A stretch of DNA of 64,000 bases. Origin: Halomonas organivorans (GTDB lineage: Bacteria; Pseudomonadota; Gammaproteobacteria; Pseudomonadales; Halomonadaceae). Within the stretch, counting starts at the first letter, position 1. The number at the start of each line of letters is the position of its first letter. Positions 34,730-44,596 of the stretch are shown one piece after another. The position numbers and the translations under genes were made by a program. The notes beneath the pieces are model-generated. The model saw only the letters and a program-made list of their open reading frames with translations. It had not been told where the DNA came from and ran no database searches. The stretch covers positions 31,701-95,700 of the forward strand of contig NZ_JACHXM010000014.1 in the NCBI RefSeq assembly GCF_014192055.1, given 5' to 3'.

Positions 34730-35170
34730 TCAGGCGCGTAGCACGTAGCGAAGGATCTCCACCACCTGGGCCGGGCTGGTCGCCCAGGCCATGGCGGCGG
34801 CGTCCACTTCCTTGAGCGGATGCACGATCTCCTCGCTGTGCAGGGTCACGTAGGGCTTGCCCAGGGCCGCGCAGTAGCCGGCATCGAAGGCCGCGTTCCA
34901 CTGCTTGTACTTGTCGCCGAAGCGCACCACCACCAGGTCGCTCTGCTCGATCAAGGTCTTGGTGCGGATGGCATTGACCTTGGACGACTTGTGATCGCGC
35001 CAGTAGCCCTCGCTCTGCGGACCGAGATGGTCGCCGGCGGCATCGCTGGCGTCATGGTCGGTGACCGGCGCGGTGAAGGCGATGTCGAGGCCGGCATCCC
35101 GGGCGCCGCGCTGGATCTCCTCGCGCCAGTCGGTATGGATCTCGCCGGACAGATAGACGGTGAAGCTCAT
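34730..35170 (-). CDS. YtoQ family protein
   Basis: A 146-residue soluble protein of the YtoQ family, with the typical start MSFTVYLSGEIHTDWREEI and SDLVVVRFGDKYKQWNAAFDAGY. The fold resembles nucleoside 2-deoxyribosyltransferase-like proteins, but the function is unknown. The start is supported by a purine-rich ribosome site (CTGAGGAGG) just upstream. It is divergent from the ChaC-like gene. Confidence 0.9.
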   Translation of the reverse strand: MSFTVYLSGEIHTDWREEIQRGARDAGLDIAFTAPVTDHDASDAAGDHLGPQSEGYWRDHKSSKVNAIRTKTLIEQSDLVVVRFGDKYKQWNAAFDAGYCAALGKPYVTLHSEEIVHPLKEVDAAAMAWATSPAQVVEILRYVLRA

Positions 35171-35356
35171 GATTCCTCCTCAGGGGGCCGGCTCGCGGCC
35201 GGTCTTGTCGATCGAAAGCCCTATCTTACGTCATCGATTTTTGTACACAAAACAAACCGTCTCATGTACCCATCCGCACGACGCTTCGACAAGGCCCGGT
35301 TCCGCACCGCATCATGGTCCAGATACGGTTACCGATCCACGACAACGGCACTCCCC

Positions 35357-35947
35357 ATGGCCCTCGACACCACCGATCTCAATCGCCGCATGACCCACTT
35401 CGACGACCACGACGATCTGTGGCTGTTCGGCTACGGCTCACTGATCTGGAAGGCCGACTTTCCCTACCTGGAACGCCGACCCGCGCGCATCCACGGCTGG
35501 GTACGCCGCTTCTGGCAGGGCTCCCACGACCACCGCGGCACCCCCGAAGCCCCGGGCCGGGTCGCTACCCTGGTGGCCGAGCCGGGTGCCGTTTGCGCGG
35601 GCATGGCCTATCGCATCACCCCGGCGACCCTGGCGCCGCTCGACGTGCGCGAGAAGAACGGCTACCTGCGCGAGATCACCCCGCTGCAGTTCGACGACGG
35701 CACCACCGCGAAGGGCCTGACCTACATTGCCACCTCTGACAACGCCGCCTTTCTCGGCGAGGCCGACGTCGATGCCATGGCCCGCCAGATCGCCGCGGCC
35801 CACGGCCCGAGCGGCCCCAATACCGACTACCTGCTGAACCTCGAGACGGCGCTGGCCGAGCTCGGCGTGGTGGAGCCCCACGTCAGTGACCTCGCCCGAC
35901 GCGTGCGGCACGTGTTGCCCTCGCCGCCCGATCGCCAGCCGGTCTGA
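35357..35947 (+). CDS. Gamma-glutamylcyclotransferase, ChaC family
   Basis: A 196-residue ChaC-type enzyme that releases 5-oxoproline from glutathione. The substrate loop LFGYGSLIW and the catalytic glutamate in DVREKNGYLREI are visible, and the segment GSHDHRGTPEAPGRVATL is characteristic. The ATG at 35357 is chosen; an inner ATG at 35390 would also keep all motifs. It stands alone between ytoQ and the isocitrate dehydrogenase gene. Confidence 0.92.
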   Translation: MALDTTDLNRRMTHFDDHDDLWLFGYGSLIWKADFPYLERRPARIHGWVRRFWQGSHDHRGTPEAPGRVATLVAEPGAVCAGMAYRITPATLAPLDVREKNGYLREITPLQFDDGTTAKGLTYIATSDNAAFLGEADVDAMARQIAAAHGPSGPNTDYLLNLETALAELGVVEPHVSDLARRVRHVLPSPPDRQPV

Positions 35948-36094
35948 GTGCCTGCCCCCTCCAAAGCCGACGAAAAGGCGCCTTAGCATGTACAATAAGG
36001 CCCTGATCTCACGGCAGCCGGCGACGCCCCGATGTCGACCCTGACCGCGTCCGGCGCGCGAGGCCATTCCACCAGCACGAACATGGGAAGAGTG

Positions 36095-37834
36095 ATGAGC
36101 GACAAGATTCAGGTGGCGTCCCCACTGGTCATCCTGCACGGCGACGAGATGGCACAGGTGGCCTTCGAGAAGATCATTGACACCTTCGTGACCCGGCCGC
36201 TGGCAATCGACCTGGTCGAGATCGACCTGACCGCCGAGAACCGGCTGGTCACCAACGGCCAGGCCGTGACGGACGCCATCGACGCGCTCAATCGCCACGG
36301 GGTCGGCATCAAGAACGCCGGCATGACGGTCAACCGCGAGCAGCGCGACGCCCTGCTGGCCAAGCATCCCGAGCTCGACGCCGGCACCCTCAACCCGCTG
36401 GCCACCAAGTCGCCCAACGGCGCGATCCGCAAGGGCATCGGCGGCAACATCACCCGCGAGGACATCGAATTCCGCAACCTCAAGGTCGACCGGCCGGCCT
36501 GGATCGGCCGCGACATCGAGGTCGAGACCATGGAGCACGGCGGCACCAAGGACAGCTACAACGCGCTGTCCTCGGCCACCGGCATCGTCAAGCTGCTGTT
36601 CGTGGGCAAAAGCGGCGACCCGGTCGAGCTGCATCGCCGCGAAGTCAACAAGGGCGACCCCTGGCTGCTGGCCACCAACGACCTGGAAGACGTCAAGGCC
36701 TGGGCCCACCGCTTCTTCCAGCGCGCCCTCGACGAGAAGCGCGACATCTATCTGGGCCTCAAGGACACCGTCATCGCTGGCTACGACGGGGTGATGCGTG
36801 CCGCCATCGAGGACATCTACCGGACCGACTACCAGGCCAAGGCCGAGGCCCTGGGGCTCGCCTACCACTACGAGCTGATCGACGCCCAGGCCGCACGCCT
36901 GGTCGCCAACCCGCCCGAGCGGGCGCTGTGGGGCGTGCCGGACAACAACACCGGGCGCAAGCTCTACAAGCTGGTGGAACAGCTCAAGCGCTACGGCATT
37001 CCCGAGCGCAAGGCCCAGGTGTCGATCTCGCGGATGAGCGCCGGCGGCGGCGACCAGTACGGCAGCTTCAATGCCCCCGCCGCCGAGGACGGCATCCTCA
37101 AGGTGGTGGTCGACGGCGAGGAGAAGCACGCCCGTCACGTCAAGCAGGGCGACCCCATCCTGCTGATGTCCAACGATCGTGCGGCGATCAAGGACTGGGT
37201 GCTGCAGGTATTCCGCGATGCGTCGCACAAGGGCAAGGAGGTCTACTTCGGCCTCAAGCGCGAGTACATGGACTACGACGAGGTGTTCAGCGACGTCATC
37301 ACCGAGGCGCGCCGCGAGCTGGCCAAGGCCGACACCCCGCCGCCGTCGTTCATGATCATGCGACCCTCCAGCCAGCTGATCAAGATGATCACCGACCCGC
37401 CCCGCAACGCCCTCTATCCGGCCCAGAACCTCGACGGCGACATCTTCTCCGACATCTCCGCGGCGCTCGGCGGCAGCCTGGCCACCGCCAGCTCGATCAT
37501 CGAGAGCAAGAACGGCACCATGCTGTTCGAGGCGCCCCACGGCACCGCCCATGACCTCTACCTCAAGTATCTGGAGAGCGACGGCAAGGAAGCGCACTTC
37601 AACTCCTCCGCGCTGATCTACGCCGTGGGCAACGCCCTGGAAACGCTGGCCGACCGCGAAGGCAACGCCGCGCTGGGCGACTACGCGGTTCGCCTCAAGG
37701 CGGCACTGATCGACACCATCGGCGACGGCATCGTCACCGGCGACCTCAAGGGCAAGACCACCGACCCGGCCGCCGAGACCGTGGTCGACATGCACGGTTT
37801 CCTGGACGCCGTGAAAGCGCGCCTGACGGCGTGA
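36095..37834 (+). CDS. Isocitrate dehydrogenase-like enzyme, enlarged with an internal repeat
   Basis: A 579-residue member of the isocitrate/isopropylmalate dehydrogenase superfamily, close in pattern to the eukaryotic-type NADP isocitrate dehydrogenase: RDALDEKRDIYLGLKDT-like clasp, PAQNLDGDIFSDISAALGG and LFEAPHGTAHD. It should oxidise isocitrate to 2-oxoglutarate. It is ~170 residues longer than the usual ~410. Residues about 185-235 and 345-395 look like copies of each other (KGDPWLLATND/QGDPILLMSND; DIYLGLKDT/EVYFGLKRE). The ATG at 36095 follows GGAAGAG; 36083 is an alternative. A TACAAT -10-like hexamer lies at 35991. Confidence 0.88.
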   Translation: MSDKIQVASPLVILHGDEMAQVAFEKIIDTFVTRPLAIDLVEIDLTAENRLVTNGQAVTDAIDALNRHGVGIKNAGMTVNREQRDALLAKHPELDAGTLNPLATKSPNGAIRKGIGGNITREDIEFRNLKVDRPAWIGRDIEVETMEHGGTKDSYNALSSATGIVKLLFVGKSGDPVELHRREVNKGDPWLLATNDLEDVKAWAHRFFQRALDEKRDIYLGLKDTVIAGYDGVMRAAIEDIYRTDYQAKAEALGLAYHYELIDAQAARLVANPPERALWGVPDNNTGRKLYKLVEQLKRYGIPERKAQVSISRMSAGGGDQYGSFNAPAAEDGILKVVVDGEEKHARHVKQGDPILLMSNDRAAIKDWVLQVFRDASHKGKEVYFGLKREYMDYDEVFSDVITEARRELAKADTPPPSFMIMRPSSQLIKMITDPPRNALYPAQNLDGDIFSDISAALGGSLATASSIIESKNGTMLFEAPHGTAHDLYLKYLESDGKEAHFNSSALIYAVGNALETLADREGNAALGDYAVRLKAALIDTIGDGIVTGDLKGKTTDPAAETVVDMHGFLDAVKARLTA

Positions 37835-37884
37835 GTCGACGCCCTTCTCTAGCGCTCTGACGCGGAGCCCGTGCCCTCAACACG

Positions 37885-37915
37885 ACGACGGCGCGGGCCA
37901 TGCCCACGCCGTCGT
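37885..37915. terminator. Bidirectional hairpin between idh-like and deaminase genes
   Basis: A 9-bp perfect stem (37885-37893 with 37907-37915) lies between two converging genes. No T-tract is seen on either side. Confidence 0.5.
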
Positions 37916-37953
37916 GACCGCGTCATCGCGCCGCGTGACGATGGCGAATCGGC

Positions 37954-38463
37954 TCAGCGCCAGAAGCCCCGATGGGGCACAGCCGCTTCAGCCTCCAGCA
38001 TCGGCCCGAGGACCTCGACACCACGCTGGCCACGCACGAACACTTCGCGACAGGGCAGCGAGAAGGTCGGGTTCTCCTCATGGTCACCGGTCAGGCCGAG
38101 CAGGCTATGCTCCGCCAGGGCATAGACCACCCGACCGATGTTGCACCAGTAGATGGCCCCGGCACACATGCAGCAGGGCTCGGCACTGGAATAGAGGGTG
38201 CACTCGGCCAGCGCCTCCGGGGGCAACAACTTGGCGGCCTCGGCGGCGGCGACCAGCTCGGCATGCTGAGTCGGATCCCCTTCGGGAGGCATGGAGTTGT
38301 TGCCTGCCGTGGCGATGATATTGCCGTCCCGGTCCGCCACCAATGCGGCGAAGGGATGCCGACCGGATTGCTTGGAAATCTCGGAGAGGCGGATGGTCTC
38401 GCGCAGCAGCTCAAGGTCGGTCTGGCTGACGCCTTGCTGTGGGGCTTTGATCGCGGTGGTCAT
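37954..38463 (-). CDS. Nucleoside/guanine deaminase-like protein
   Basis: A 169-residue cytidine/deoxycytidylate deaminase-superfamily enzyme. The zinc site reads H67-A-E69 and PC97CMC100, with E69 as proton shuttle. Sequence features (NNSMPPEGDPTQHAELVA; WCNIGRVVYALAEHSLLGLTG) resemble guanine deaminases of the GuaD type and nucleoside deaminases. The next gene on the same strand is a purine permease, so purine salvage or catabolism is the likely context; the exact base is inferred, not shown. Confidence 0.88.
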   Translation of the reverse strand: MTTAIKAPQQGVSQTDLELLRETIRLSEISKQSGRHPFAALVADRDGNIIATAGNNSMPPEGDPTQHAELVAAAEAAKLLPPEALAECTLYSSAEPCCMCAGAIYWCNIGRVVYALAEHSLLGLTGDHEENPTFSLPCREVFVRGQRGVEVLGPMLEAEAAVPHRGFWR

Positions 38464-38504
38464 GGGAAATCTCCTTGGTTGACCATGGATGTCTTGACGA
38501 CGCT

Positions 38505-39842
38505 TCAGGACGATTCAGCGGGCCGTTCTGCCGCTTCGGGCTCGGCCTGCCGGGGATTGAGGATCAGGTTGAGCACCACCGCGGTGATGGCGCCGAGGAA
38601 GATGCCGCTGTCGAGTACCAGGCGCAGTGGGCCGTCCAACTGGGCGAAGAGCGCCGGGAAGGACATCGGCAGCACGCCGACACTGATCGACACGGCCACC
38701 AGGATAGCGTTGTTGGTGCCCTCGAAACGTACCCGGGCCAGCTCCTGGATGCCCGCCATGGTGGTCATGCCGAACATCACGATGGCGGTGCCACCGAGAA
38801 CCGGGGCTGGCACGCAGGCGATCAGGGCGCCGAACTTGGGGAACAGTCCCATCAGAATCATGATCACGCCGGCAACGGCCACCACGTAACGGCTCTTGAC
38901 CCGGGTGAGCGCGATCAGGCCCGTGTTCTGGGTGAAGGCGTTATAGGGGAAGCTATTGAAGACGCCGCCCATCAAGGTCGTCAGTCCATCGGCACGGAAG
39001 GTATTACCCAATGTCTGCTGAGTGGTCTCCCGACCGACCAGCTTGCCGATCGCCAAGCAATTGCCGGTGGTCTCGGCCATGATCACGATCATCGCCAGCA
39101 TCATGATCAGGATCGGCATCGGGGCGAAGGACGGCAGGCCGAAGGCGAAGGGCGCGCTGATATCGAACCAGCCGGCCTCGGCCACGGCAGTGAAGTCGGT
39201 GAGACCCATCGCCATGGCGATCAGGGTGCCGACGATCAGGCCCAGCAGCACGCTCATGTTGCCCAGCAGCCCCTTGAAGCGGGCGTAGATGCCCACGGTG
39301 ATCACCACGGTGACCAATCCCAGCAGCAGGTTGGCCGGGGCGCCGAAGCCTTCGGCATCGGGATTTCCACCGCCGAGCCAGATGGCGGCCGCCGGCATCA
39401 ACGAGACGCCGATGATGGTAATCAGTGAGCCGATCACCACCGGCGGGAAGAAGCGCAGCAAACGGCTACAAAGCGGCGCCAGCAGCATCACGCAGAATCC
39501 CGAGGCGATGACCGCGCCGAACACATGAGTGATGCCATATTGCTGACCGATCATCACCATGGGGGCCAAGGCGATGAACGAACAGCCCTGGATGAACGGC
39601 AGCCGAGCGCCGAACTTCCAGAACCCCAGGGTCTGCACCAGGGTGGCCGCTCCCGAAGTCAACAGATTGGCATTGATCAGCAACACGACCTGGGCGGACG
39701 ACAGCCCCAGGGCATTGCCGAGGATCAAGGGCACCGCCACGGCGCCAGCGTACATCACCAGTACGTGCTGCAGGCCGAAGGACGCAAGTTCTCTGACGGG
39801 TAATATCTCGTCCACCGGGTGGACGGCATGGGAGTCGCGCAT
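38505..39842 (-). CDS. Nucleobase:cation symporter-2 (xanthine/uric acid-type permease)
   Basis: A 445-residue inner-membrane NCS2 transporter, normally 14 helices, importing a purine with a proton or Na+. Signature stretches are LQHVLVMYAGAVAVPLI, the TM8 glutamate region AETTGNCLAIGKLVG and the family motif NAFTQNTGLIALTRVKSR. These features favour purines (xanthine or uric acid) over uracil. It is upstream of the deaminase gene on the same strand, 41 bp apart, and divergent from a LysR gene, its probable regulator. Confidence 0.93.
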   Translation of the reverse strand: MRDSHAVHPVDEILPVRELASFGLQHVLVMYAGAVAVPLILGNALGLSSAQVVLLINANLLTSGAATLVQTLGFWKFGARLPFIQGCSFIALAPMVMIGQQYGITHVFGAVIASGFCVMLLAPLCSRLLRFFPPVVIGSLITIIGVSLMPAAAIWLGGGNPDAEGFGAPANLLLGLVTVVITVGIYARFKGLLGNMSVLLGLIVGTLIAMAMGLTDFTAVAEAGWFDISAPFAFGLPSFAPMPILIMMLAMIVIMAETTGNCLAIGKLVGRETTQQTLGNTFRADGLTTLMGGVFNSFPYNAFTQNTGLIALTRVKSRYVVAVAGVIMILMGLFPKFGALIACVPAPVLGGTAIVMFGMTTMAGIQELARVRFEGTNNAILVAVSISVGVLPMSFPALFAQLDGPLRLVLDSGIFLGAITAVVLNLILNPRQAEPEAAERPAESS

Positions 39843-39970
39843 ATGTCTTCCCCTCGTTGTTGTACTTGTCGTTGCTGAAGGATCCCGGCCGGGACACTCG
39901 ACGCCCGGGGCCGACGCTCGGGGTCAACGCAATAATCTCGCCGTTCTACTTATGAAAAAAGTTAGATACC

Positions 39971-39985
39971 ATCAAATTTATTGAT
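39971..39985. promoter_or_regulatory. LysR-type T-N11-A box between permease and LysR gene
   Basis: ATCAA-ATTTA-TTGAT is a perfect dyad with the T-N11-A spacing of LysR binding sites. It lies 25 bp before the LysR start and is followed by TATAAA, in an otherwise AT-rich intergenic segment. Confidence 0.55.
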
Positions 39986-40009
39986 GCTATAAAAACCACG
40001 CGAGACTCG

Positions 40010-40927
40010 ATGATGCCCTTCTCCCTGGAGCAGCTACGGACGTTCGGCGAAGTCGCCCGGCACGGCTCCTTCTCCGCCGCCGCCCGTCGTCTGGGCAAGA
40101 CCCAGTCCGCGGTGAGCATGGCCATCGCCAATCTGGAGGTCGACCTGGCCGTGACGCTGTTCGACAGGACGAGCCGCGCCCCGCGGCTGACTCCCGAGGG
40201 CGAATCGCTGCTGCTCGACGCCGAGCTGATTCTGGCCCGATGCCAGGACCTGGAGGCCCACGCCAACAGCCTCGGCGACCGTCATCCGCCTAGGCTCACC
40301 CTGGCGGTAGAGATTCCCTACGCCAGCATCATCCGGGCCCTCGAGGCCTTCGAGGCCGCCTATCCCCACGTCGACCTGGAGATCCGCAACCCCATCCACG
40401 GCGACGTCTCCGAGCAGATGGCCAGCGGTGACATTGACTTCGGTATCGCGTTCTCGCAGCCCAGCTATCCCGAGACGGTGGCCTTCACCCAGCTCGGCAA
40501 GCTGGTGATGGCCCACGTCTGTCACCGAGATCATCCCTTGGCGCACCTCGACCCGGTCGGCTTCACGGCGCTGCGCAGCCATCGCCACCTGGTGTTCTCC
40601 TCCCACGACAACACCCTGCCAAGCTCGGAATACCTCAAGGCGACCAAGACCTGGAAGGCGGAAAGCTACTTCGCGCTGATCGAGATGGCAAAGCACGGCC
40701 TGGGTTGGGCGACGCTACCGCGCCAACTGGTGAGGCGAGAGCTCGAGGAGGGCATCCTGGTGGAACTGCCGCTGGCGGCCTACCCCCATACCGACTGGCT
40801 GGTCGGGGTCGACCTGCTATGGAACAAGCAGAAGCCGAGCGGCGAGGTGGAGGCCTGGCTGCGGCGGCGGCTCACAGAAAATGCGATATTCGAGTACGAC
40901 AGTCGCGGCAACAAGACCACCTTCTAG
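40010..40927 (+). CDS. LysR family transcriptional regulator
   Basis: A 305-residue LysR-type regulator. The N-terminal winged helix-turn-helix spans residues ~5-65 ([32 protein letters not shown]), followed by the effector-binding domain ([30 protein letters not shown]). Divergent transcription from the purine permease and deaminase unit suggests it controls them, through the T-N11-A box between the genes. The start may be 40010 or 40013 (two successive ATGs). Confidence 0.94.
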   Translation: MMPFSLEQLRTFGEVARHGSFSAAARRLGKTQSAVSMAIANLEVDLAVTLFDRTSRAPRLTPEGESLLLDAELILARCQDLEAHANSLGDRHPPRLTLAVEIPYASIIRALEAFEAAYPHVDLEIRNPIHGDVSEQMASGDIDFGIAFSQPSYPETVAFTQLGKLVMAHVCHRDHPLAHLDPVGFTALRSHRHLVFSSHDNTLPSSEYLKATKTWKAESYFALIEMAKHGLGWATLPRQLVRRELEEGILVELPLAAYPHTDWLVGVDLLWNKQKPSGEVEAWLRRRLTENAIFEYDSRGNKTTF

Positions 40928-40938
40928 GAGGCCCGCTC

Positions 40939-41265
40939 GTGACCACCCTGCTGATCTACGTCGCCGCCGCCCTTGCCGAGATCGCCGGCTGCTTCAGCGT
41001 CTGGGCCTGGTGGCGGCTCGGCGCCACGGCGCTGTGGCTGCTGCCGGGGCTGGCCAGCCTGGCACTGTTCGCCTGGCTGCTCAGTCTCTCCTCGGCCGAC
41101 TACGCCGGGCGCGCCTATGCCGCCTACGGCGGCGTCTATATCGTCGCCTCGCTCTCGTGGCTATGGGCGGTGGAACATCGCCTACCCGACCGCTGGGATC
41201 TGCTCGGCGCTGCCCTGTGCCTGGCCGGCGCCGGGATCATCCTGCTTGCGCCGCGGGCCAGCTGA
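40939..41265 (+). CDS. ynfA: YnfA family inner-membrane protein
   Basis: A 108-residue protein with four helices, related to small multidrug resistance proteins ([54 protein letters not shown]). The GTG at 40939 is chosen because TAGGAGG lies 8 bases upstream and gives exactly the family length. It starts 11 bp after the LysR stop, so the two may be co-transcribed. The transport substrate is unknown. Confidence 0.93.
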   Translation: MTTLLIYVAAALAEIAGCFSVWAWWRLGATALWLLPGLASLALFAWLLSLSSADYAGRAYAAYGGVYIVASLSWLWAVEHRLPDRWDLLGAALCLAGAGIILLAPRAS

Positions 41266-41505
41266 CGACCGCTGTCTCACTGCCGGCGTCACTTTGGCCG
41301 AATCTTCCAAGTCTGCCCCACGACGCCGACATGAAAGTGACATAGAATCTTCCGGCGCACTGACCCCTGAACCAAGCCATGCCAACCCGCCCCAAGGCAT
41401 CAGGCACTCCGCCAGAGGCGCCCTGGCGTATGTTTTCTCCTACAGAGAGGCTCGACCGCACGGACGTCACGTGCCATACATCGCGCATCCAATATCAAGA
41501 TCACG

Positions 41506-41532
41506 ACGTATAGGATGTATCACCCTATACGT
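41506..41532. promoter_or_regulatory. Inverted repeat upstream of a small zinc-binding protein gene
   Basis: ACGTATAGG (41506-41514) and CCTATACGT (41524-41532) form a perfect 9-bp dyad with a 9-bp spacer, 25 bp before the start codon at 41557. It could be a repressor operator or a hairpin in the leader RNA. The rest of 41266-41556 shows no gene. Confidence 0.45.
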
Positions 41533-41556
41533 CAGTGGACCGAACAGACGACACCT

Positions 41557-41814
41557 ATGAACAACATGGCTTCCGTTGCGCTGGGCATGTCCATGGACAC
41601 TCCCTCCGACAGCACCATCCTCTTCTCACCAGGCCCCAGCAACACCTTCATCCTGCTGTGCAGCTGCGGCAATAGCGAGGTTTCCCGGGATCGACATGCC
41701 TGGGAGCACTTCCGGCCCGATTTCGAGCGGGACCGCTGTCGCTGCCTGGCATGCGGCCTCGACGTTGCACTGACCTACAACGACGACCCCCGCCTGCATT
41801 TCCGCAAGCCCTGA
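41557..41814 (+). CDS. Small Cys-rich (zinc ribbon-like) protein
   Basis: An 85-residue protein with CSCGN near the middle and CRCLACGLD near the C-terminus, spaced like a single zinc ribbon, plus a Pro/Ser-rich N-terminus. I do not recognise a named family. The layout (CxCG, ~25-30 residues, CLxCG, aliphatic end) resembles the small protein at 58275-58505. Several upstream in-frame starts exist, including 41515; 41557 is my choice because the conserved-looking part follows it and the dyad lies just upstream. Confidence 0.6.
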   Translation: MNNMASVALGMSMDTPSDSTILFSPGPSNTFILLCSCGNSEVSRDRHAWEHFRPDFERDRCRCLACGLDVALTYNDDPRLHFRKP

Positions 41815-42106
41815 ACGGACAGCCACACCACAATATCTCGCTGTCACCAGCTGCATATTCCGATAGATTTCCTGCCTTGGATCGAAACCAAAGTCTTACC
41901 CCCTTCCCCAGGGCGACGATGATAGAATGCGCGCGCCTGCCGGGAGCCCCCGGGCAATCCCCGGGCGCGCCATCGATGGCCCCACCCCTGCGACCGATTT
42001 GCCCCACCCTGGCCACGCGCCGCGGTGATGGCGTGTCGTGAGGCCACCGCCTGGCCTGCCGGCTCCCGACCGTTCATGCATTCCGTGATTCCACAAGAGA
42101 CACCCC

Positions 42107-43333
42107 ATGATCGCCACCCTCAATACTCTGGGCCGCCCGCTGCTGCGGCTGGGGCTGATCCCCCAGATCGCGCTGGGCATCGTTGCCGGCCTGCTGCTCG
42201 CCACCTTCGCGCCCGATACCGCCCGGGCGGCTTCCCTGCTCGGCCAGGTCTTCGTCTCCGCTCTGAAGGCGGTGGCCCCGGTGCTGGTCTTCGTGCTGGT
42301 GGCGGCAGCGATCGCCAACCACCGCCAGGGCCAACCCACCCATATCCGCTCGGTGCTGGTGCTGTATCTCATCGGCACCCTGGTGGCGGCGCTGGTCGCC
42401 GTGGCGGCGAGCTTCGTGTTCCCGACCACCCTGGCGCTGGACGCTCCCGCGGCGAGCGGCACGCCGCCCGGCGGGGTCATCGAGATCCTGCGCAACCTGC
42501 TGCTGAGCGCCGTGGCCAACCCGGTCGGCGCGCTGATGGAGGCCAACTTCATCGCCATCCTGGCCTGGGCCATCGGCCTGGGGCTGATGCTGCGTCGCGC
42601 CGCCGACAGCACCCGCACCGCCCTCAACGACCTCTCCGAGGCCGTATCGGGCATCGTGCGCCTGGTGATCCGCTTCGCGCCGCTGGGCATCCTCGGGCTG
42701 GTCGCCAATACCCTGGCCGAATCCGGCATCGGCGCCCTGCTCGACTACGGCCGCCTGCTGCTCGTCATCGTCGGCTGCATGCTGTTCGTGGCGTTGGTCA
42801 CCAACCCGCTGATCGTGTTTCTGAAAACTGGCCGCAACCCCTACCCGCTGGTCTTCACCTGCCTGCGAGGCAGCGCCATTACCGCCTTCTTCACTCGCAG
42901 CTCGGCGGCCAACATCCCGGTCAACCTGGAGCTGTGCAAGCGCCTCAAGCTGCACGCCGACACCTACTCGATCTCGATCCCGCTGGGCGCGACCATCAAC
43001 ATGTGCGGTGCCGCCATCACCATCACCGTGATCACCCTGGCCGCCGCCCACACCCTGGGCATCCAGGTCGATTTCGCCACCGCGCTGCTGCTGTGCATCG
43101 TCTCGGCGCTGGCCGCCTGCGGTGTCTCCGGCGTGGCCGGGGGCTCGCTGCTGCTGATTCCCATGGCCGCCAGCCTGTTCGGCATCTCCGCCGATGTGGC
43201 CATGCAGGTGGTGGCGATCGGCTTCGTGATCAGCGTGGTGCAGGACTCCACCGAGACCGCGCTGAACTCCTCCACCGACGTGCTGTTCACCGCCGCGGCC
43301 TGCCGCGCCGACGGCAAGACCGACGAGGGCTGA
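42107..43333 (+). CDS. sstT: Serine/threonine:sodium symporter SstT
   Basis: A 408-residue inner-membrane dicarboxylate/amino acid:cation symporter family protein matching SstT, which imports serine and threonine with Na+. Characteristic stretches are [16 protein letters not shown], the serine-rich loop [35 protein letters not shown] and [23 protein letters not shown]. Length and helix pattern are normal. The gene stands alone, with a strong bidirectional terminator after it. Confidence 0.96.
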   Translation: MIATLNTLGRPLLRLGLIPQIALGIVAGLLLATFAPDTARAASLLGQVFVSALKAVAPVLVFVLVAAAIANHRQGQPTHIRSVLVLYLIGTLVAALVAVAASFVFPTTLALDAPAASGTPPGGVIEILRNLLLSAVANPVGALMEANFIAILAWAIGLGLMLRRAADSTRTALNDLSEAVSGIVRLVIRFAPLGILGLVANTLAESGIGALLDYGRLLLVIVGCMLFVALVTNPLIVFLKTGRNPYPLVFTCLRGSAITAFFTRSSAANIPVNLELCKRLKLHADTYSISIPLGATINMCGAAITITVITLAAAHTLGIQVDFATALLLCIVSALAACGVSGVAGGSLLLIPMAASLFGISADVAMQVVAIGFVISVVQDSTETALNSSTDVLFTAAACRADGKTDEG

Positions 43334-43339
43334 CCCCTC

Positions 43340-43370
43340 ACCCGCCTGGCCGCACGGCGGCCAGGCGGGT
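43340..43370. terminator. Bidirectional hairpin terminator between sstT and LysR
   Basis: A perfect 13-bp stem (43340-43352 with 43358-43370) and 5-nt loop lie 6 bp after the sstT stop, between two converging genes. Confidence 0.75.
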
Positions 43371-43403
43371 CCTGCCACCCCACTCCCCTTCCTCGCCCCC
43401 TGG

Positions 43404-44369
43404 CTAGCCCTCGGGCGCGCCGCGGCCAGCACCGCTGTCCGGCACCCCGCCTCCGACGCCGACCTCTCGCTCCCCCAACCGCTGCCGCAGGCAGGCGAGG
43501 AAGGCCTTCACCTTGCGATTGCCCCGGGAGTGTTGCGGGTAAAGCGCATGCACCCAAGGCCCGAAAGCGCTCAACACCCGCCACTGATCGATGCTCACCT
43601 CGACCAGCTCCCCGGTTTCCAGGTAGTGCGTCACGCTCCAGGTAGGTGCGAACTGCAGGCCCTGCCCCGCTAGCAGGCAGCCGAGCAGGAAGTCGTAGTT
43701 GTCGCTGGCCATCCTCGGCACCGGCTGCTGGAGGCGCATCGAGCGACCATTCATCTCCACCCACCAATAGCGGCGACTGAGCAGCGGATTGCGCAGAATC
43801 AGCCAATCATGCTCGGCGAGGTTATCCAGGGTGACCTTGCGCCCCTGGCGCTCGAGATAGGCCGGGCTGGCACACAGCACTACCCGGTTCTCCATCAGCG
43901 GCTGTGCGATCACTCCCGGCAGGTCGGTGGGCCCGTCGCGCACGGCCAGGTCATAACCACCCTCGATCACGTCGTGGGTCGGGTCATGCAGGTCGACTTC
44001 CAGGCGAACCTGGGGATGCGCGTCCAGGAAACGACAGCAGGCCTCCTGCAGGAAGGCCGGGCCAAACGATGGCGGCGCGGTGAGGCGCAGCCGACCGCGC
44101 AGTTCATTCTGCAGTTCCGCCACCTCCTCGTTGGCGAGCTGCAGCTGGGTAAGGGCCTGGCGAGTACCTTCCAGATAGGTCTGGCCCGCCTCGGTCAACG
44201 CCATGCGTCGAGTCGTGCGCTCGAACAGCCGGGTGCCCAATTCCGCCTCGAGCTGCGCCACCGCCTTGGTGACAGCCGAAGGAGTCTTGCCGAGCCGTTC
44301 GGCCGCGCGGCTGAAGCTGCCCTGGTCGGCAGCCGCCACGAACATGGTCAGCGCGGTCAGCTTGTCCAT
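43404..44369 (-). CDS. LysR family transcriptional regulator
   Basis: A 321-residue LysR-type regulator of the CrgA-like group, with an N-terminal HTH (FVAAADQGSFSRAAERLGKTPSAVTKAVAQLE) and an effector domain with SPAYLERQG and DLAVRDGPT. The C-terminus has a Gly/Arg-rich tail. It is divergent from the C45 acyltransferase gene, its most likely target. A T-N11-A dyad lies 8-20 bp upstream of its start. Confidence 0.93.
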   Translation of the reverse strand: MDKLTALTMFVAAADQGSFSRAAERLGKTPSAVTKAVAQLEAELGTRLFERTTRRMALTEAGQTYLEGTRQALTQLQLANEEVAELQNELRGRLRLTAPPSFGPAFLQEACCRFLDAHPQVRLEVDLHDPTHDVIEGGYDLAVRDGPTDLPGVIAQPLMENRVVLCASPAYLERQGRKVTLDNLAEHDWLILRNPLLSRRYWWVEMNGRSMRLQQPVPRMASDNYDFLLGCLLAGQGLQFAPTWSVTHYLETGELVEVSIDQWRVLSAFGPWVHALYPQHSRGNRKVKAFLACLRQRLGEREVGVGGGVPDSGAGRGAPEG

Positions 44370-44376
44370 GAATTTG

Positions 44377-44389
44377 TTCCTATCAGGAA
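44377..44389. promoter_or_regulatory. LysR-type box next to the LysR start
   Basis: TTCCT-ATC-AGGAA is a perfect dyad of T-N11-A length, 8 bp before the LysR start codon, suitable for autoregulation and divergent control of the gene at 44597. Confidence 0.45.
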
Positions 44390-44596
44390 AAAAAGTTGTG
44401 TCGAAAACGATGATGATCGATCGCCCCGAGCTTGGCTAGCCTAGGGACTCTCAACAACAACAGCGAGGAAAAGGACGATGAGGCGCCGAAAATCGCCCTG
44501 CGTGCGGCCCCACCAGTCTTTTCCTGATCGGCAACAATGATCACTCTCAGTCCATGCCGTCACGCTGCCCCGCTTTTTCCTCCAGGAGTTTCCCGC

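Noticed and set aside
35438..37795. 785-codon open frame antisense to chaC and the isocitrate dehydrogenase gene
   Set aside because: It spans two well-supported genes in the opposite direction and has low-complexity Gly/Val/His composition typical of antisense frames.
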